Source of the DNA: Thalassobellus citreus | Lineage (GTDB): Bacteria > Bacteroidota > Bacteroidia > Flavobacteriales > Flavobacteriaceae | DNA length: 64,000 bases | NCBI RefSeq assembly: GCF_044385915.1 | Contig: NZ_JBISCC010000121.1 | Location: 242,908 to 306,907, forward strand | Direction of reading: 5' to 3' | In this document: positions 26,600 through 34,708 of the stretch, piece by piece | Layout of the letters: the number at the start of each line of letters is the position of its first letter | Position numbering within the stretch: the stretch's first letter is position 1 | Notes under the pieces: model-generated | What the model was told of the DNA's origin: nothing | Database searches by the model: none | The model's input: the letters and a program-made list of their open reading frames with translations, nothing else | Translations under genes and position numbers: made by a program

Positions 26600-27103
26600 A
26601 TGAAAAAAATAAGCCTACTTGTTATTATTCTAATTGCAACAATTGTATACATAAGTTGCGAACGCGATGATATTTGCCCTGAAAACACTCCTACAACACC
26701 AAATTTAATTATTGATATTTTTAATGCAGAGAGTATAGAAGACGCAAAAAATGCTGTCAATCTACTTATAGTTGGAGTTGGTAATAAAGACACCTTAGGT
26801 ATCTACCCTTCTACAAGAACTATTGTATTACCACTAAACACAAATGCAGATAGTACCCAATACATACTTCACAACAACTATAAAGTAAAAGAAGATGGAA
26901 CCATTGAAGGCAAGAAAGATACCCTAACCATAAATTACACCAGAGAAAACGTATATGTATCTCGTGCTTGTGGTTACAAAACCATTTTTAATAATGTAGC
27001 CTTTAATGTTGAAACCAATAACTGGATACAATCAAGTCAACCCGCAAACGATAACCAATCTGTAGAAGATGAAGAAGAAGCACATTATATCATATTTTAT
27101 TAG
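26600..27103 (+). CDS. DUF6452 lipoprotein
   Basis: A 167-residue lipoprotein: signal ending in TIVYISCERDD (Cys about 21), then a beta-rich domain containing CPENTPTTPNLIIDIF and a later Cys in SRACGYKTIFNNV. That matches the flavobacterial DUF6452 family always seen between rlmD and DUF6048. It lies 8 nt after rlmD and overlaps the DUF6048 gene by 35 nt. Function unknown, but the tight coupling implies an envelope job shared with DUF6048. Confidence 0.82.
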   Translation: MKKISLLVIILIATIVYISCERDDICPENTPTTPNLIIDIFNAESIEDAKNAVNLLIVGVGNKDTLGIYPSTRTIVLPLNTNADSTQYILHNNYKVKEDGTIEGKKDTLTINYTRENVYVSRACGYKTIFNNVAFNVETNNWIQSSQPANDNQSVEDEEEAHYIIFY

Positions 27104-27800
27104 TAGCCTTATACTAGTATTTCTTATTTGTGCTCCTGCAAACGCACAAAATGATAGCATTGCTAGTACCGTAAACGATTCTATAAAAATTAAAGAAAAA
27201 TACGGACTTCGTGTTGGAGCAGATCTTAGCAAACTTGTGCGTACATTTCTTGATGATGACTATACAGGTTTTGAGGTTACGGCAGATTACCGATTAAAAA
27301 AGCGTTTATATATTGCTGGAGAAATTGGTACTGAAGAAAAAAACACGACTACCAATTACCTTGATATTACCAGCAAAGGAAGCTATATTAAAGTAGGTAT
27401 TGACTACAACATGTATCAAAATTGGTTAGATATGGATAATATGATTTATAGCGGGTTTCGTGTTGGAGCAAGCACTTTCAGCCAAGACCTAAATAGCTTT
27501 AACATTTACAACACAAACCAATATTGGGAACCTCAGTTTTCTTCAACCGATTTAAAAGAGTTTAAAGATTTATCAGCTGTGTGGGTAGAACTTATATTAG
27601 GTATGAAAGCAGAGTTACTCAACAACTTATACTTAGGTCTTAATGTTCAGCTTAAGGTTTTAGCAAGTGAAACCGAACCAGACAACTTCCAAAATGTATA
27701 CATACCTGGGTTTAATAAAACTTTTGATAGTAGCGGTATAGGCGTTGGTTACAGCTATACTATTTCTTATAGAATTCCGCTTTACAAAAAGGACAAATAG
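27069..27800 (+). CDS. DUF6048 outer-membrane protein
   Basis: A 243-residue protein with a signal peptide (ISYFISSLILVFLICAPANAQ). The barrel-like body has YGLRVGADLSKLVRTFLDDDYTGFEVTADYRLKKRLYIAGEIG and a terminal YTISYRIPLYKKDK. The family is the flavobacterial DUF6048 group. It is the third gene of the rlmD operon; its first 35 nt overlap the DUF6452 gene in another frame, so it likely depends on translation of that gene. Function unknown. Confidence 0.82.
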   Translation: MKKKHIISYFISSLILVFLICAPANAQNDSIASTVNDSIKIKEKYGLRVGADLSKLVRTFLDDDYTGFEVTADYRLKKRLYIAGEIGTEEKNTTTNYLDITSKGSYIKVGIDYNMYQNWLDMDNMIYSGFRVGASTFSQDLNSFNIYNTNQYWEPQFSSTDLKEFKDLSAVWVELILGMKAELLNNLYLGLNVQLKVLASETEPDNFQNVYIPGFNKTFDSSGIGVGYSYTISYRIPLYKKDK

Positions 27801-27813
27801 TTTAACTCATATA

Positions 27814-27985
27814 TTAGTGCTAGTTTTTACTAACATTAATACTTTTTAAATTTGTTTGTGATGGTTTTTACCATCACAAACAAACATCCTACATGCTTAA
27901 CTCAAATATTTTTAGTAAATTGCGATAGTAAATACTAACATTAAAAATATTTAAACACTTTAATTATGGCAAATACTAACATTAA
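27814..27985 (+). promoter_or_regulatory. Repeat-rich control region of hipBA
   Basis: The 12-mer TACTAACATTAA occurs three times on the plus strand: 27828-27839, 27933-27944 and 27974-27985. The second is also half of an inverted repeat, TAGTA-AA-TACTA (27926-27937); TTAGT...ACTAA flanks the first (27814-27833). The third lies over the first codons of hipB as annotated. These look like operator sites for the HipB repressor. No exact TAnnTTTG promoter is visible. Confidence 0.5.
27851..27884. repeat. 15-bp perfect inverted repeat
   Basis: TTTGTTTGTGATGGT/ACCATCACAAACAAA with a TTTT loop. There is no T-run after it, so it is a weak terminator candidate for the rlmD operon or a regulatory site for hipBA. 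Confidence 0.7.
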
Positions 27986-28310
27986 CTGGACTTCAATGAG
28001 CGATAAATCTATCATTGAAAGCATAGGTAGCTATATTAAGCAGCAACGCTTAAATAAAAATAAAACCCAAGCACAAACAGCAGAACATGCAGGTGTTAAC
28101 CGCTGGACCATTAGCCAAATAGAAAACGGAGAAGCCATTTCATTAACATCTCTTGTGCAAATACTTCGTGCACTCGATTTACTGCATGTTTTTAATTCAT
28201 TTAAAATAGAGACTCAAATAAGTCCGTTAGAGTTAGCAAAACTTGAAAAACAAAAACGACAACGCGCTAGAAACAAAAATAATAACACGCAAACCGAATC
28301 GGAATGGTAA
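27966..28310 (+). CDS. HipB-like antitoxin, HTH (Xre-type) repressor
   Basis: A 114-residue cytoplasmic protein. Residues about 18-75 form a Cro/CI-type helix-turn-helix (IKQQRLNKNKTQAQTAEHAGVNRWTISQIENGEAISLTSLVQILRAL). The basic C-terminus (about 85-110) may wrap the toxin. It overlaps the HipA-like gene by 7 nt. A second possible start is Met12 (27999), which would leave the third 12-mer operator copy in the leader instead of the coding region. It is expected to bind the repeats upstream and neutralise the kinase. Confidence 0.85.
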   Translation: MANTNINWTSMSDKSIIESIGSYIKQQRLNKNKTQAQTAEHAGVNRWTISQIENGEAISLTSLVQILRALDLLHVFNSFKIETQISPLELAKLEKQKRQRARNKNNNTQTESEW

Positions 28311-29614
28311 GTACAAACACAGCCTTTGTTAAAATATGGAACCAAATAGTTGGTGCCGTTTCTTGGGATGCTACCACTGGTATTGCCAGTTTTGAATACG
28401 ACCCAAAATTTAAAACTACCGAAATTGATTTAGCTCCAATTAAAATCCCCATTCTATCAGGAACTAAAGTTTTTTCTTTTCCAGAATTACGTATGTTAAG
28501 AAATGGTGATTATGATACGTTTAAAGGTTTACCAGGATTATTAGCCGATGTTTTACCAGATAAATATGGAAATCAACTTATAAATAGTTGGTTAGCACAA
28601 CAAGGAAGACCAGAAAATAGCATGAACCCTATTGAGCAATTATGTTTTATAGGTACCCGAGGCATGGGAGCTTTAGAATTTGAACCTACACAGTTAAAAC
28701 CAAACAAACGTACTTTTGAAGTTGAAATAGACAGTTTGGTTGATATTGCGCAACGTATGCTAAACAAGCGTGAAGGTTTTGAAACCAACCTAAATCAAGA
28801 CGAGCAACAAGCTATGCTCGACATACTAAAAATAGGAACCTCAGCAGGTGGTGCACGCCCAAAAGCAATTATTGCTTACAATAAAAAAACAGGACAAGTA
28901 CGTTCTGGACAAACCAAATCGCCAAAAGGTTTCGAACAGTATCTTATAAAACTAGACGGTGTTAGCGATGCACAATTTGGAAAAAGCAGAGGCTACGGAA
29001 GAATTGAAATGGCCTATTACAACATGGCAAAAGACTGTGGTATAAACATGATGGAGTCTATTTTGTTAGAAGAAAACGGACGCGCACACTTTATGACCAA
29101 ACGTTTTGATAGAGAGGGTGGCGACATAAAACACCACATACAAACCTTTTGCGCCATGCAGCATTTCGATTTTACCGATATGCAAAGTTTTAGTTACGAG
29201 CAACTCTTTCAAACTATGCGTATACTTCGTTTGCCTTATCCACAGGCAGAACAAATGTTTCGCAGAATGACATTTAACGTTATTGCAAAAAACTGTGACG
29301 ATCATACCAAAAACTTCGCTTTCAGACTAAAACAAGGACAACCTTGGGAGCTTGCTCCTGCTTACGATATTTGCTACGCTTACAGACCAGGTAGTATTTG
29401 GGTAAGTCAGCATGCCTTAAGCATCAATGGAAAACGTAAAGATTTTACACGCCATGATTTATTAACCGTAGCTAAAAGCATGAACATTAAAAAGGCAGAT
29501 AATATAATTACAGAAATAAATCAAGTGGTTGCCAATTGGAACGCTTACGCGGAAGACATTAATGCTAAACCAGAACTACGAGATAATATTAATAATAATT
29601 TGTTGTCAATTTAA
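28304..29614 (+). CDS. HipA-like toxin kinase
   Basis: A 436-residue serine/threonine-kinase-fold toxin. In other bacteria HipA phosphorylates an aminoacyl-tRNA synthetase (GltX in E. coli) and causes dormancy. The HipA N-terminal domain (about 1-110) and C-terminal kinase domain are fused as usual. Visible: the flexible Gly loop SAGGARPKAIIAY (about 184-196), MTKRFDREGG, the catalytic motif NCDDHTKNFAF and the metal Asp in LAPAYDICYAY. All catalytic residues seem intact, so it is probably active. The gene overlaps hipB by 7 nt. The target is unknown. After the gene there is only a weak hairpin (29642-29660) before the next transcript. Confidence 0.9.
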   Translation: MVSTNTAFVKIWNQIVGAVSWDATTGIASFEYDPKFKTTEIDLAPIKIPILSGTKVFSFPELRMLRNGDYDTFKGLPGLLADVLPDKYGNQLINSWLAQQGRPENSMNPIEQLCFIGTRGMGALEFEPTQLKPNKRTFEVEIDSLVDIAQRMLNKREGFETNLNQDEQQAMLDILKIGTSAGGARPKAIIAYNKKTGQVRSGQTKSPKGFEQYLIKLDGVSDAQFGKSRGYGRIEMAYYNMAKDCGINMMESILLEENGRAHFMTKRFDREGGDIKHHIQTFCAMQHFDFTDMQSFSYEQLFQTMRILRLPYPQAEQMFRRMTFNVIAKNCDDHTKNFAFRLKQGQPWELAPAYDICYAYRPGSIWVSQHALSINGKRKDFTRHDLLTVAKSMNIKKADNIITEINQVVANWNAYAEDINAKPELRDNINNNLLSI

Positions 29615-29872
29615 AAAACACCTTTGCTTAAAAAACAAAAAAACTGTTAATCAAACAGTTAAATCACATCTACCACTATTTCTCATTAGCAGTATAAAGT
29701 TAAATTTCCCACCTAGTCATTTCTTCTTATTTTGAACGAAAATAAATTACTAGATTCACTCTATATTCTTACTTTATTGTAAATACTTTTATACAATATT
29801 ATCTTAGATTTATTTTTTTTTTAGAAAAAAAACAAACAATAGCATAATCAAAACAATCAAAAAACAAAAACA

Positions 29873-30493
29873 ATGAAATTATCAAAAATCATCTTTCTAC
29901 TTATTGGAGCCATCATTTTAAATAGCTGTGCTTCCCGCTACAAAATAATTAATCCTAAAAGTATAAATTATCTTTCTAGTAGTAAATCTGATGATGTGTT
30001 ATTAGAATACAAATATGATTTATTAGATAAAAAATACGAAAAGAAAGAAACTAAAAAAGGCGTAAAATTAGTAGCAATAAAAGTTACTAATAATTCAGAT
30101 AGAGATTTAACTTTTGGAAAAGACATCAAGCTAGTACAAGAAGATGGAAAAGAGTTTTACATCTTGGACTCAGAAAAAACATTCCAAACGCTAAAACAAA
30201 GTCCTGCAACACATTTATTTTACTTACTACTAACACCTGTAAATTTATACACAACAAGTTCTAACTCCAACGGTTTTCAAGAAGAAACAAGCTCTACTCC
30301 TATTGGATTAGTTTTAGGCCCAGGTTTGGCGGCTGGTAATATGATTACTGCTGGTTCAGCAAATAAAAAATTTAATACTGAAATGTTAGAGTATAATATT
30401 AATGGTTCAGTTATTAAAAAAGGAGAAACCGTTTATGGGTTAATTGGCATTAAATCATTCAGCTATAATTCTATAAAATTAAAAGTAGAATAA
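29873..30493 (+). CDS. Lipoprotein of unknown function
   Basis: A 206-residue protein with a lipobox (IILNSCASR, Cys about 19). The body is beta-rich with VTNNSDRDLTFGKDIKLV, a hydrophobic Gly-rich stretch (STPIGLVLGPGLAAGNMITAG, about 140-160) and VKKGETVYGLIGIKSFSYNSIKL. The last block resembles lipoprotein domains that compare self and partner strength, but I do not recognise the family. It lies 16 nt upstream of the Cys-rich membrane protein gene, so the two are likely co-transcribed. Confidence 0.75.
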   Translation: MKLSKIIFLLIGAIILNSCASRYKIINPKSINYLSSSKSDDVLLEYKYDLLDKKYEKKETKKGVKLVAIKVTNNSDRDLTFGKDIKLVQEDGKEFYILDSEKTFQTLKQSPATHLFYLLLTPVNLYTTSSNSNGFQEETSSTPIGLVLGPGLAAGNMITAGSANKKFNTEMLEYNINGSVIKKGETVYGLIGIKSFSYNSIKLKVE

Positions 30494-30509
30494 CCCAAAA
30501 AATAAATAG

Positions 30510-31184
30510 ATGACCAGAGAAGCACATTTAAAATTTTGTAAACAATGTACAAAAAGAGAACTCGATATGAAAATTGGTCTCATTTGTAGTGAAACAAAAG
30601 AAATAGCCAATTTTGAAGGCGAATGCAAATCCTTTGAATTAGATAAAGAGGTTGTAGAAAAAATTGATGATACCGAAGTTGTTGAACATGGGCACGTTTT
30701 ACAAAACCTATCAGAACGAGACATCGATAAATTTAAAGCAGAGCAAGATTACCCAAAAGCACTCATAGTAGGTTTAATTGTAGGCATTGCAGGTGGTTTA
30801 TTATGGGCAGCTATTACTGTTGCAACAGAATATCAAATAGGTTATATGGCCATTGCCATAGGTGCAGGTGTTGGCTTAACTATGCGCTATATTGGTAAAG
30901 GTATCGATCAAATATTTGGTATTACAGGAGCTATTATTGCTATACTTAGCTGTTTATTAGGGAATTTTTTTAGCATGATTGGTTTTGCTGCAAACCAAGA
31001 AGGTTTAGGTTATTTAGAAGTTTTAGGCTTGATAGATTATAGTTTAGTACCATCATTAATGGTAGAAACCTTTAGCCCTATGGATATATTCTTTTATGCT
31101 ATTGCTGCCTACGAAGGTTATAAATTTTCTTTTAGAGCGTTTACAGAAAAAGATCTTTATAATTTAGAAAGTAATAAGTCTTAA
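30510..31184 (+). CDS. Membrane protein with N-terminal four-Cys motif
   Basis: A 224-residue protein. The N-terminal about 45 residues carry Cys in FCKQCTKRE, GLICSETKE and GECKSFEL (C-x2-C-x12-C-x12-C approximately), likely a small zinc-binding knuckle. After an acidic linker there are about four hydrophobic segments (about 85-107, 110-128, 137-160 and 185-200). The same Cys leader appears on unrelated membrane proteins across Bacteroidota, which suggests a shared targeting or sensing role; this is from memory of the families, not shown here. Function unknown. Confidence 0.72.
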   Translation: MTREAHLKFCKQCTKRELDMKIGLICSETKEIANFEGECKSFELDKEVVEKIDDTEVVEHGHVLQNLSERDIDKFKAEQDYPKALIVGLIVGIAGGLLWAAITVATEYQIGYMAIAIGAGVGLTMRYIGKGIDQIFGITGAIIAILSCLLGNFFSMIGFAANQEGLGYLEVLGLIDYSLVPSLMVETFSPMDIFFYAIAAYEGYKFSFRAFTEKDLYNLESNKS

Positions 31185-31234
31185 CTTGATATATTTTACT
31201 GTTTAAAGATTAAAAAAAACTTAAATAAAATAGT

Positions 31235-31633
31235 ATGGAAAACAATTATGCACGATTATCAACACGAGTTAAAGCGGCTGTTATTGATTCCATTGTATTA
31301 ATAACTTTAATGTATTCGGCTAGCGAAATTTTTAATGCATTCGAAACAGTTTCAAATGGTGTTAGAATATCGGTTTTCATATTTATATTTTTAATTTACG
31401 AACCAATTTTAGTAACTTTATTTGGAGCATCGGTAGGACATTTTTTTAATGACATTGTCGTTAAAAAAGAAAAAGATGAAACTAAGAATATTAATTTCCC
31501 CATAGCTGTCATACGTTTTATAATAAAAGCACTATTAGGTTGGTTGTCTTTATTAACTATTCATGGAGATAAAAAAGGACAAGCTATTCATGATAGATTT
31601 GCTAAGTCTATTGTGAAGGCTTATGAAAAATAA
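31235..31633 (+). CDS. RDD family membrane protein
   Basis: A 132-residue integral membrane protein of the RDD family: RLSTRVKAAVIDSIVLITLMY starts the first span with the Arg/Asp residues of the name. TLFGASVGHFFNDIVVKKE and KKGQAIHDRFAKSIVK are further family motifs. Three spans. Some RDD proteins act as cation antiporters, but most have no defined role. It follows the Cys-rich membrane gene by 50 nt. Confidence 0.87.
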   Translation: MENNYARLSTRVKAAVIDSIVLITLMYSASEIFNAFETVSNGVRISVFIFIFLIYEPILVTLFGASVGHFFNDIVVKKEKDETKNINFPIAVIRFIIKALLGWLSLLTIHGDKKGQAIHDRFAKSIVKAYEK

Positions 31634-31708
31634 AATTTAACACTAAGTTCTAATTTTTGTATACAAATCAAAAGACTACCTTTTATATTTAACTAAAAAG
31701 TAAAAGAA

Positions 31709-31859
31709 AGTCATTTCGACGCTAGGAGAAATCTCATCACTGCTTTAGCTTCTTTTGTGATTTCTCCTTGCGTCGAAATGACTAAGTGTTTTATTTAATT
31801 TTATTTTTATCTATAAATACAAACTACAATTAAGATATTCCTGATTTCGCAGGAACTTT
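31709..31859. repeat. Palindromic repeat module A+B, left copy
   Basis: Element A (31709-31783) has 25-nt arms, AGTCATTTCGACG...AGGAGAAATC and GATTTCTCC...CGTCGAAATGACT. About 50 nt further is a short imperfect palindrome B, ATTCCTGATTTCGCAGGAA (about 31835-31855). The same A then B order recurs after the exonuclease gene at 32441-32590. Confidence 0.75.
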
Positions 31860-31908
31860 AAATATATTTCCAAACATAAAGCAGTAACTTTACTTCCAAA
31901 ACCAAACC

Positions 31909-32421
31909 ATGGCAACTACTTTCGCTGCAATAGATTTTGAAACTGCAAAAGGACATCACATTTGTTCTGTTGGTATTGTTACCTTTAAAGATGGTGTTAT
32001 TATTGATGAGTTTCACGCTTTAATACAACCACCAAACAACGACTATAATTGGCACAACCAGCAAGTACATGGTATTACAGAAGACGATACGAGGTTTGCT
32101 CCAAAATTTAGCGCTGTATATCCTGAAATTAAAAAACGAATTTCTGGCATTATTACCGTGGCGCACAACGAATCGTTTGACCGAACTGTTTTACTAAAAA
32201 CGATGAAAGATTATAACATTCCGCATACAGATTTAGTTATGGAAGAGCGTTGGGAGTGTACACTTAAAATTTATCGTAAAAAAGGTTACAAACCCGCCAA
32301 GTTAGATGCCTGTTGCAAAGTGCATAATATTGCTTTAAAACATCATGATGCACTGTCTGATGCACGCGCTTGTGGTAAGTTGTTTTTAATTGCTCAATAT
32401 GAGCGGTTACCTTTGTTTTAG
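31909..32421 (+). CDS. DnaQ-like 3'-5' exonuclease
   Basis: A 170-residue DEDDh-type exonuclease. Exo I is FAAIDFETAKGHHICSVGIV (Asp, Glu). Exo II is AHNESFDRTVL (Asp). Exo III is LKHHDALSDARACGKLF (His and final Asp). Length fits a single-domain exonuclease of the epsilon-like group; similar stand-alone proteins degrade single-stranded DNA or RNA. It is a solitary gene bracketed on both sides by A+B palindromic repeat modules (31709-31859 and 32441-32590), which suggests a cassette-like insertion. Confidence 0.88.
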   Translation: MATTFAAIDFETAKGHHICSVGIVTFKDGVIIDEFHALIQPPNNDYNWHNQQVHGITEDDTRFAPKFSAVYPEIKKRISGIITVAHNESFDRTVLLKTMKDYNIPHTDLVMEERWECTLKIYRKKGYKPAKLDACCKVHNIALKHHDALSDARACGKLFLIAQYERLPLF

Positions 32422-32440
32422 ATGTAAAAGTTAATCCTAT

Positions 32441-32590
32441 GTCATTTCGACGACAGGAGAAATCGCATACAAGTGCTAAAATAATAATGTGATTTCTCCT
32501 TGCGTCGAAATGACTAAGTGTGTTTAATAAACTTTATAGCTGTATTAAATACGAAATACTATCAAAAGATTCCTGCCTCAAAAGGAATTT
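32441..32590. repeat. Palindromic repeat module A+B, right copy
   Basis: Element A (32441-32514, GTCATTTCGACG...CGTCGAAATGAC) shares arms and the following ACTAAGTGT with the left copy. Element B is a degenerate ATTCCTGCCTCAAAAGGAAT (about 32570-32589) that runs into the end of the next gene. Confidence 0.75.
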
Positions 32591-33752
32591 AGTCTTTTTT
32601 AATGTATTTCCCCTTCTTACTTCCTTCATACATAACATATTTAACCAAACGCGATTCTAGTTTGGCATTAAATAAATGTATTTTTCTTGACGGTCGTAAG
32701 CCTACAAATTTTAAGGCTTCTAAATTAGATGTAATAAACCAAGCATCGGTTCCTGGGTAACTTTGCTTAAGTGTATCGCCAATGTTTGCGTAAAACTCTT
32801 CCATATCAATATTTAAACGCTCACCGTAAGGTGGATTAAATACCATGTGTAGTTTTTCGTCGCCTCCTTTTTGGGTTTTAAAGAAGTCTTCATGTTTAAC
32901 TTCTATAAAATCTTCTAATTGGGCATTTTTTACGTTTTCTTTAGCTTTGGTTACTGCACTTGGTGCTTTATCGTAACCTATTATTTTATGATGAAAATCG
33001 CGTGTTTTCTTTAATAGCGATTCTTCTATTTTTTCGAATAAATCGACATCCCAATCGCTCCAACGTTCAAAGGCAAATTCTTTACGCATGAGGTTTGGTG
33101 GTATGTTGCAAGCTATCATAGCGGCCTCGATAAGCATGGTGCCCGATCCGCACATAGGATCCATAAAATCGGTTTGTCCGTCCCAACCCGATAACATAAT
33201 GAGTCCTGCTGCCAATACTTCGTTTATTGGCGCAATATTAGTGGCTGTTTTATAACCACGTTTATGCAGAGAATCTCCCGATGAATCTAAAGAAATAGTA
33301 CATTGATGCCTATCTATATGTACATTTATTTTAAGATCTGGGAATTTTAAATCTACGTTAGGTCGTTCACCAGTGGTATCTCTAAACTTATCTACAATGG
33401 CATCTTTTGTTTTTTGCGCAATATATAGCGAGTGCGAAAATAAATCGGAATGAATGGTAGCATCTACGGCCAAAGTACCTGAGGCTTTTAAATACTGCGA
33501 CCAATCCATCGCATAGATTTTATTGTATAAATCTTTTTCGTTATTTACTTTAAATGAATGGATAGGTTTTAAAATTTTAACAGCCGTACGCAACCCTAAA
33601 TTACATTTGTACATAAAGCCTTTATCGCCAACAAATGAGACGTTACGAATGCCTTTCTTAACATGCAATGCGCCTAGTTGTGTAAGCTCGTTTGCTAATA
33701 AATCTTCAAAGCCAAAAAGGGTTTTGGCTACCATTGTAAAATTTTCTTCCAT
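32589..33752 (-). CDS. THUMP-domain RNA methyltransferase (RlmL N-terminal/RlmKL-like)
   Basis: A 387-residue SAM-dependent enzyme. The N-terminal ferredoxin-like/THUMP part (about 1-165, with MVAKTLFGFEDLLANEL and DATIHSDLFSHSLYIAQKTKDAIVD) binds RNA. The Rossmann domain has DPMCGSGTMLIEAA and the N6/N2-methylating motif FNPPYGERLN. It resembles the RlmL half that makes m2G2445 in 23S rRNA, without the RlmK half. Start ATG 33752 is chosen because a -7 element TATTTTTG lies at 33780-33773; longer starts overlap it. The exact target base is unproven. Confidence 0.88.
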   Translation of the reverse strand: MEENFTMVAKTLFGFEDLLANELTQLGALHVKKGIRNVSFVGDKGFMYKCNLGLRTAVKILKPIHSFKVNNEKDLYNKIYAMDWSQYLKASGTLAVDATIHSDLFSHSLYIAQKTKDAIVDKFRDTTGERPNVDLKFPDLKINVHIDRHQCTISLDSSGDSLHKRGYKTATNIAPINEVLAAGLIMLSGWDGQTDFMDPMCGSGTMLIEAAMIACNIPPNLMRKEFAFERWSDWDVDLFEKIEESLLKKTRDFHHKIIGYDKAPSAVTKAKENVKNAQLEDFIEVKHEDFFKTQKGGDEKLHMVFNPPYGERLNIDMEEFYANIGDTLKQSYPGTDAWFITSNLEALKFVGLRPSRKIHLFNAKLESRLVKYVMYEGSKKGKYIKKD

Positions 33753-33772
33753 TTTTCTTATCAAATACTTTG

Positions 33773-33780
33773 CAAAAATA
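33773..33780 (-). promoter_or_regulatory. -7 element of the THUMP methyltransferase gene
   Basis: TATTTTTG on the minus strand, 20 nt upstream of ATG 33752, matches TAnnTTTG. Confidence 0.45.
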
Positions 33781-33820
33781 ACGTAATTTTGCTGCAAACG
33801 TTAAAGTTTATTGATAATTC

Positions 33821-33917
33821 GGGTTAAGGATTGATGCGGCATCCTTTTGCTTTTTTTGCAAAAGATATAGCGGAAAGCCTGACCTTATGTTGCCTAAGCA
33901 ACATGAGGGAACCCCAA
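33821..33917. repeat. Structured intergenic element (copy 2)
   Basis: It contains AAGGATTGATGCGGCATCC, the hairpin CTTTTGC-T7-GCAAAAG, then GATATAGCGGAAAGCCTG, and a second hairpin ATGTTGC-CTAA-GCAACAT (33887-33904). The blocks GGATTGA, CGAAAGCCTG/CGGAAAGCCTG and a TTGC hairpin occur in the same order at 5252-5345. It lies immediately before the methyltransferase start at 33926 and contributes the bases of an apparent upstream start, which is rejected. Confidence 0.5.
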
Positions 33918-33925
33918 AAACATAT

Positions 33926-34657
33926 ATGAGCAAAGACACTACAAAATGGTTTACATCGTGGTTTGATACACCATTTTACCATATTTTATACAAGGATAGA
34001 GACGATACGGAGGCGCATGCTTTTATGGATACGCTTACCAATTATTTAAACATTCCGGAGAGCGGTACTGTTTTAGATTTGGCTTGTGGCAAAGGACGGC
34101 ATGCTTTGTATTTAAATAAAATAGGCTATCATGTTACGGGTGTAGATTTAAGCGAAAACAGTATTAATTACGCCAAACAGTTTGAAAACCATTCGTTACA
34201 TTTTGATGTGCACGACATGTGTAAACCGTATTCTAAACAGTTTGATGCTGTTTTTAATTTATTTACAAGTTTTGGGTATTTTGATAAGGATGAGGATAAC
34301 TTAAATACGATTAAGGCTATAAAAGCAGATCTTAACGAGTTTGGTTTTGGGGTGATTGATTTTATGAATAGCGAATTTGTTATTGATAATTTAGTACCCG
34401 AAGAGGTTAAAACGGTTGATGGTATTACCTTTAATTTAAAACGCTTTGTGGAAGACGGTTATATTGTAAAAGATATTAACTTTACGGTTGATGGTACTTT
34501 ATACAATTTTCAAGAGCGTGTGCGGGCTTTTACTTTAGTCGATTTTGAAGCGCTTTTTGAAGCGGCTGGTGTATTTTTACTAGATGTTTTTGGCGATTAT
34601 AAATTACGTAAGTTTAATGCTAAGACTTCCGACAGATTAGTAATGATTTTTAAATAG
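33926..34657 (+). CDS. Class I SAM-dependent methyltransferase
   Basis: A 243-residue methyltransferase with the SAM motif TVLDLACGKGRHALYLN (about 44-60), followed by VTGVDLSENSINYAKQ and the acidic motif FDAVFNLFTSFGYF. This is the Methyltransf_25/11 fold for small molecules; the substrate cannot be assigned. ATG 33926 is chosen because the upstream in-frame ATG (33887) lies inside a structured repeat element. The ZIP transporter gene follows after 51 nt. Confidence 0.85.
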   Translation: MSKDTTKWFTSWFDTPFYHILYKDRDDTEAHAFMDTLTNYLNIPESGTVLDLACGKGRHALYLNKIGYHVTGVDLSENSINYAKQFENHSLHFDVHDMCKPYSKQFDAVFNLFTSFGYFDKDEDNLNTIKAIKADLNEFGFGVIDFMNSEFVIDNLVPEEVKTVDGITFNLKRFVEDGYIVKDINFTVDGTLYNFQERVRAFTLVDFEALFEAAGVFLLDVFGDYKLRKFNAKTSDRLVMIFK

Positions 34658-34708
34658 TCAATTTTTGACTGCAAATTATACTCACAGTTGTGAGCTTTAT
34701 TTTTTTAA

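Noticed and set aside
33887..33925. Extended N-terminus for the methyltransferase at 33926
   Set aside because: The upstream ATG is in a hairpin of the structured repeat; the conserved region starts at 33926.
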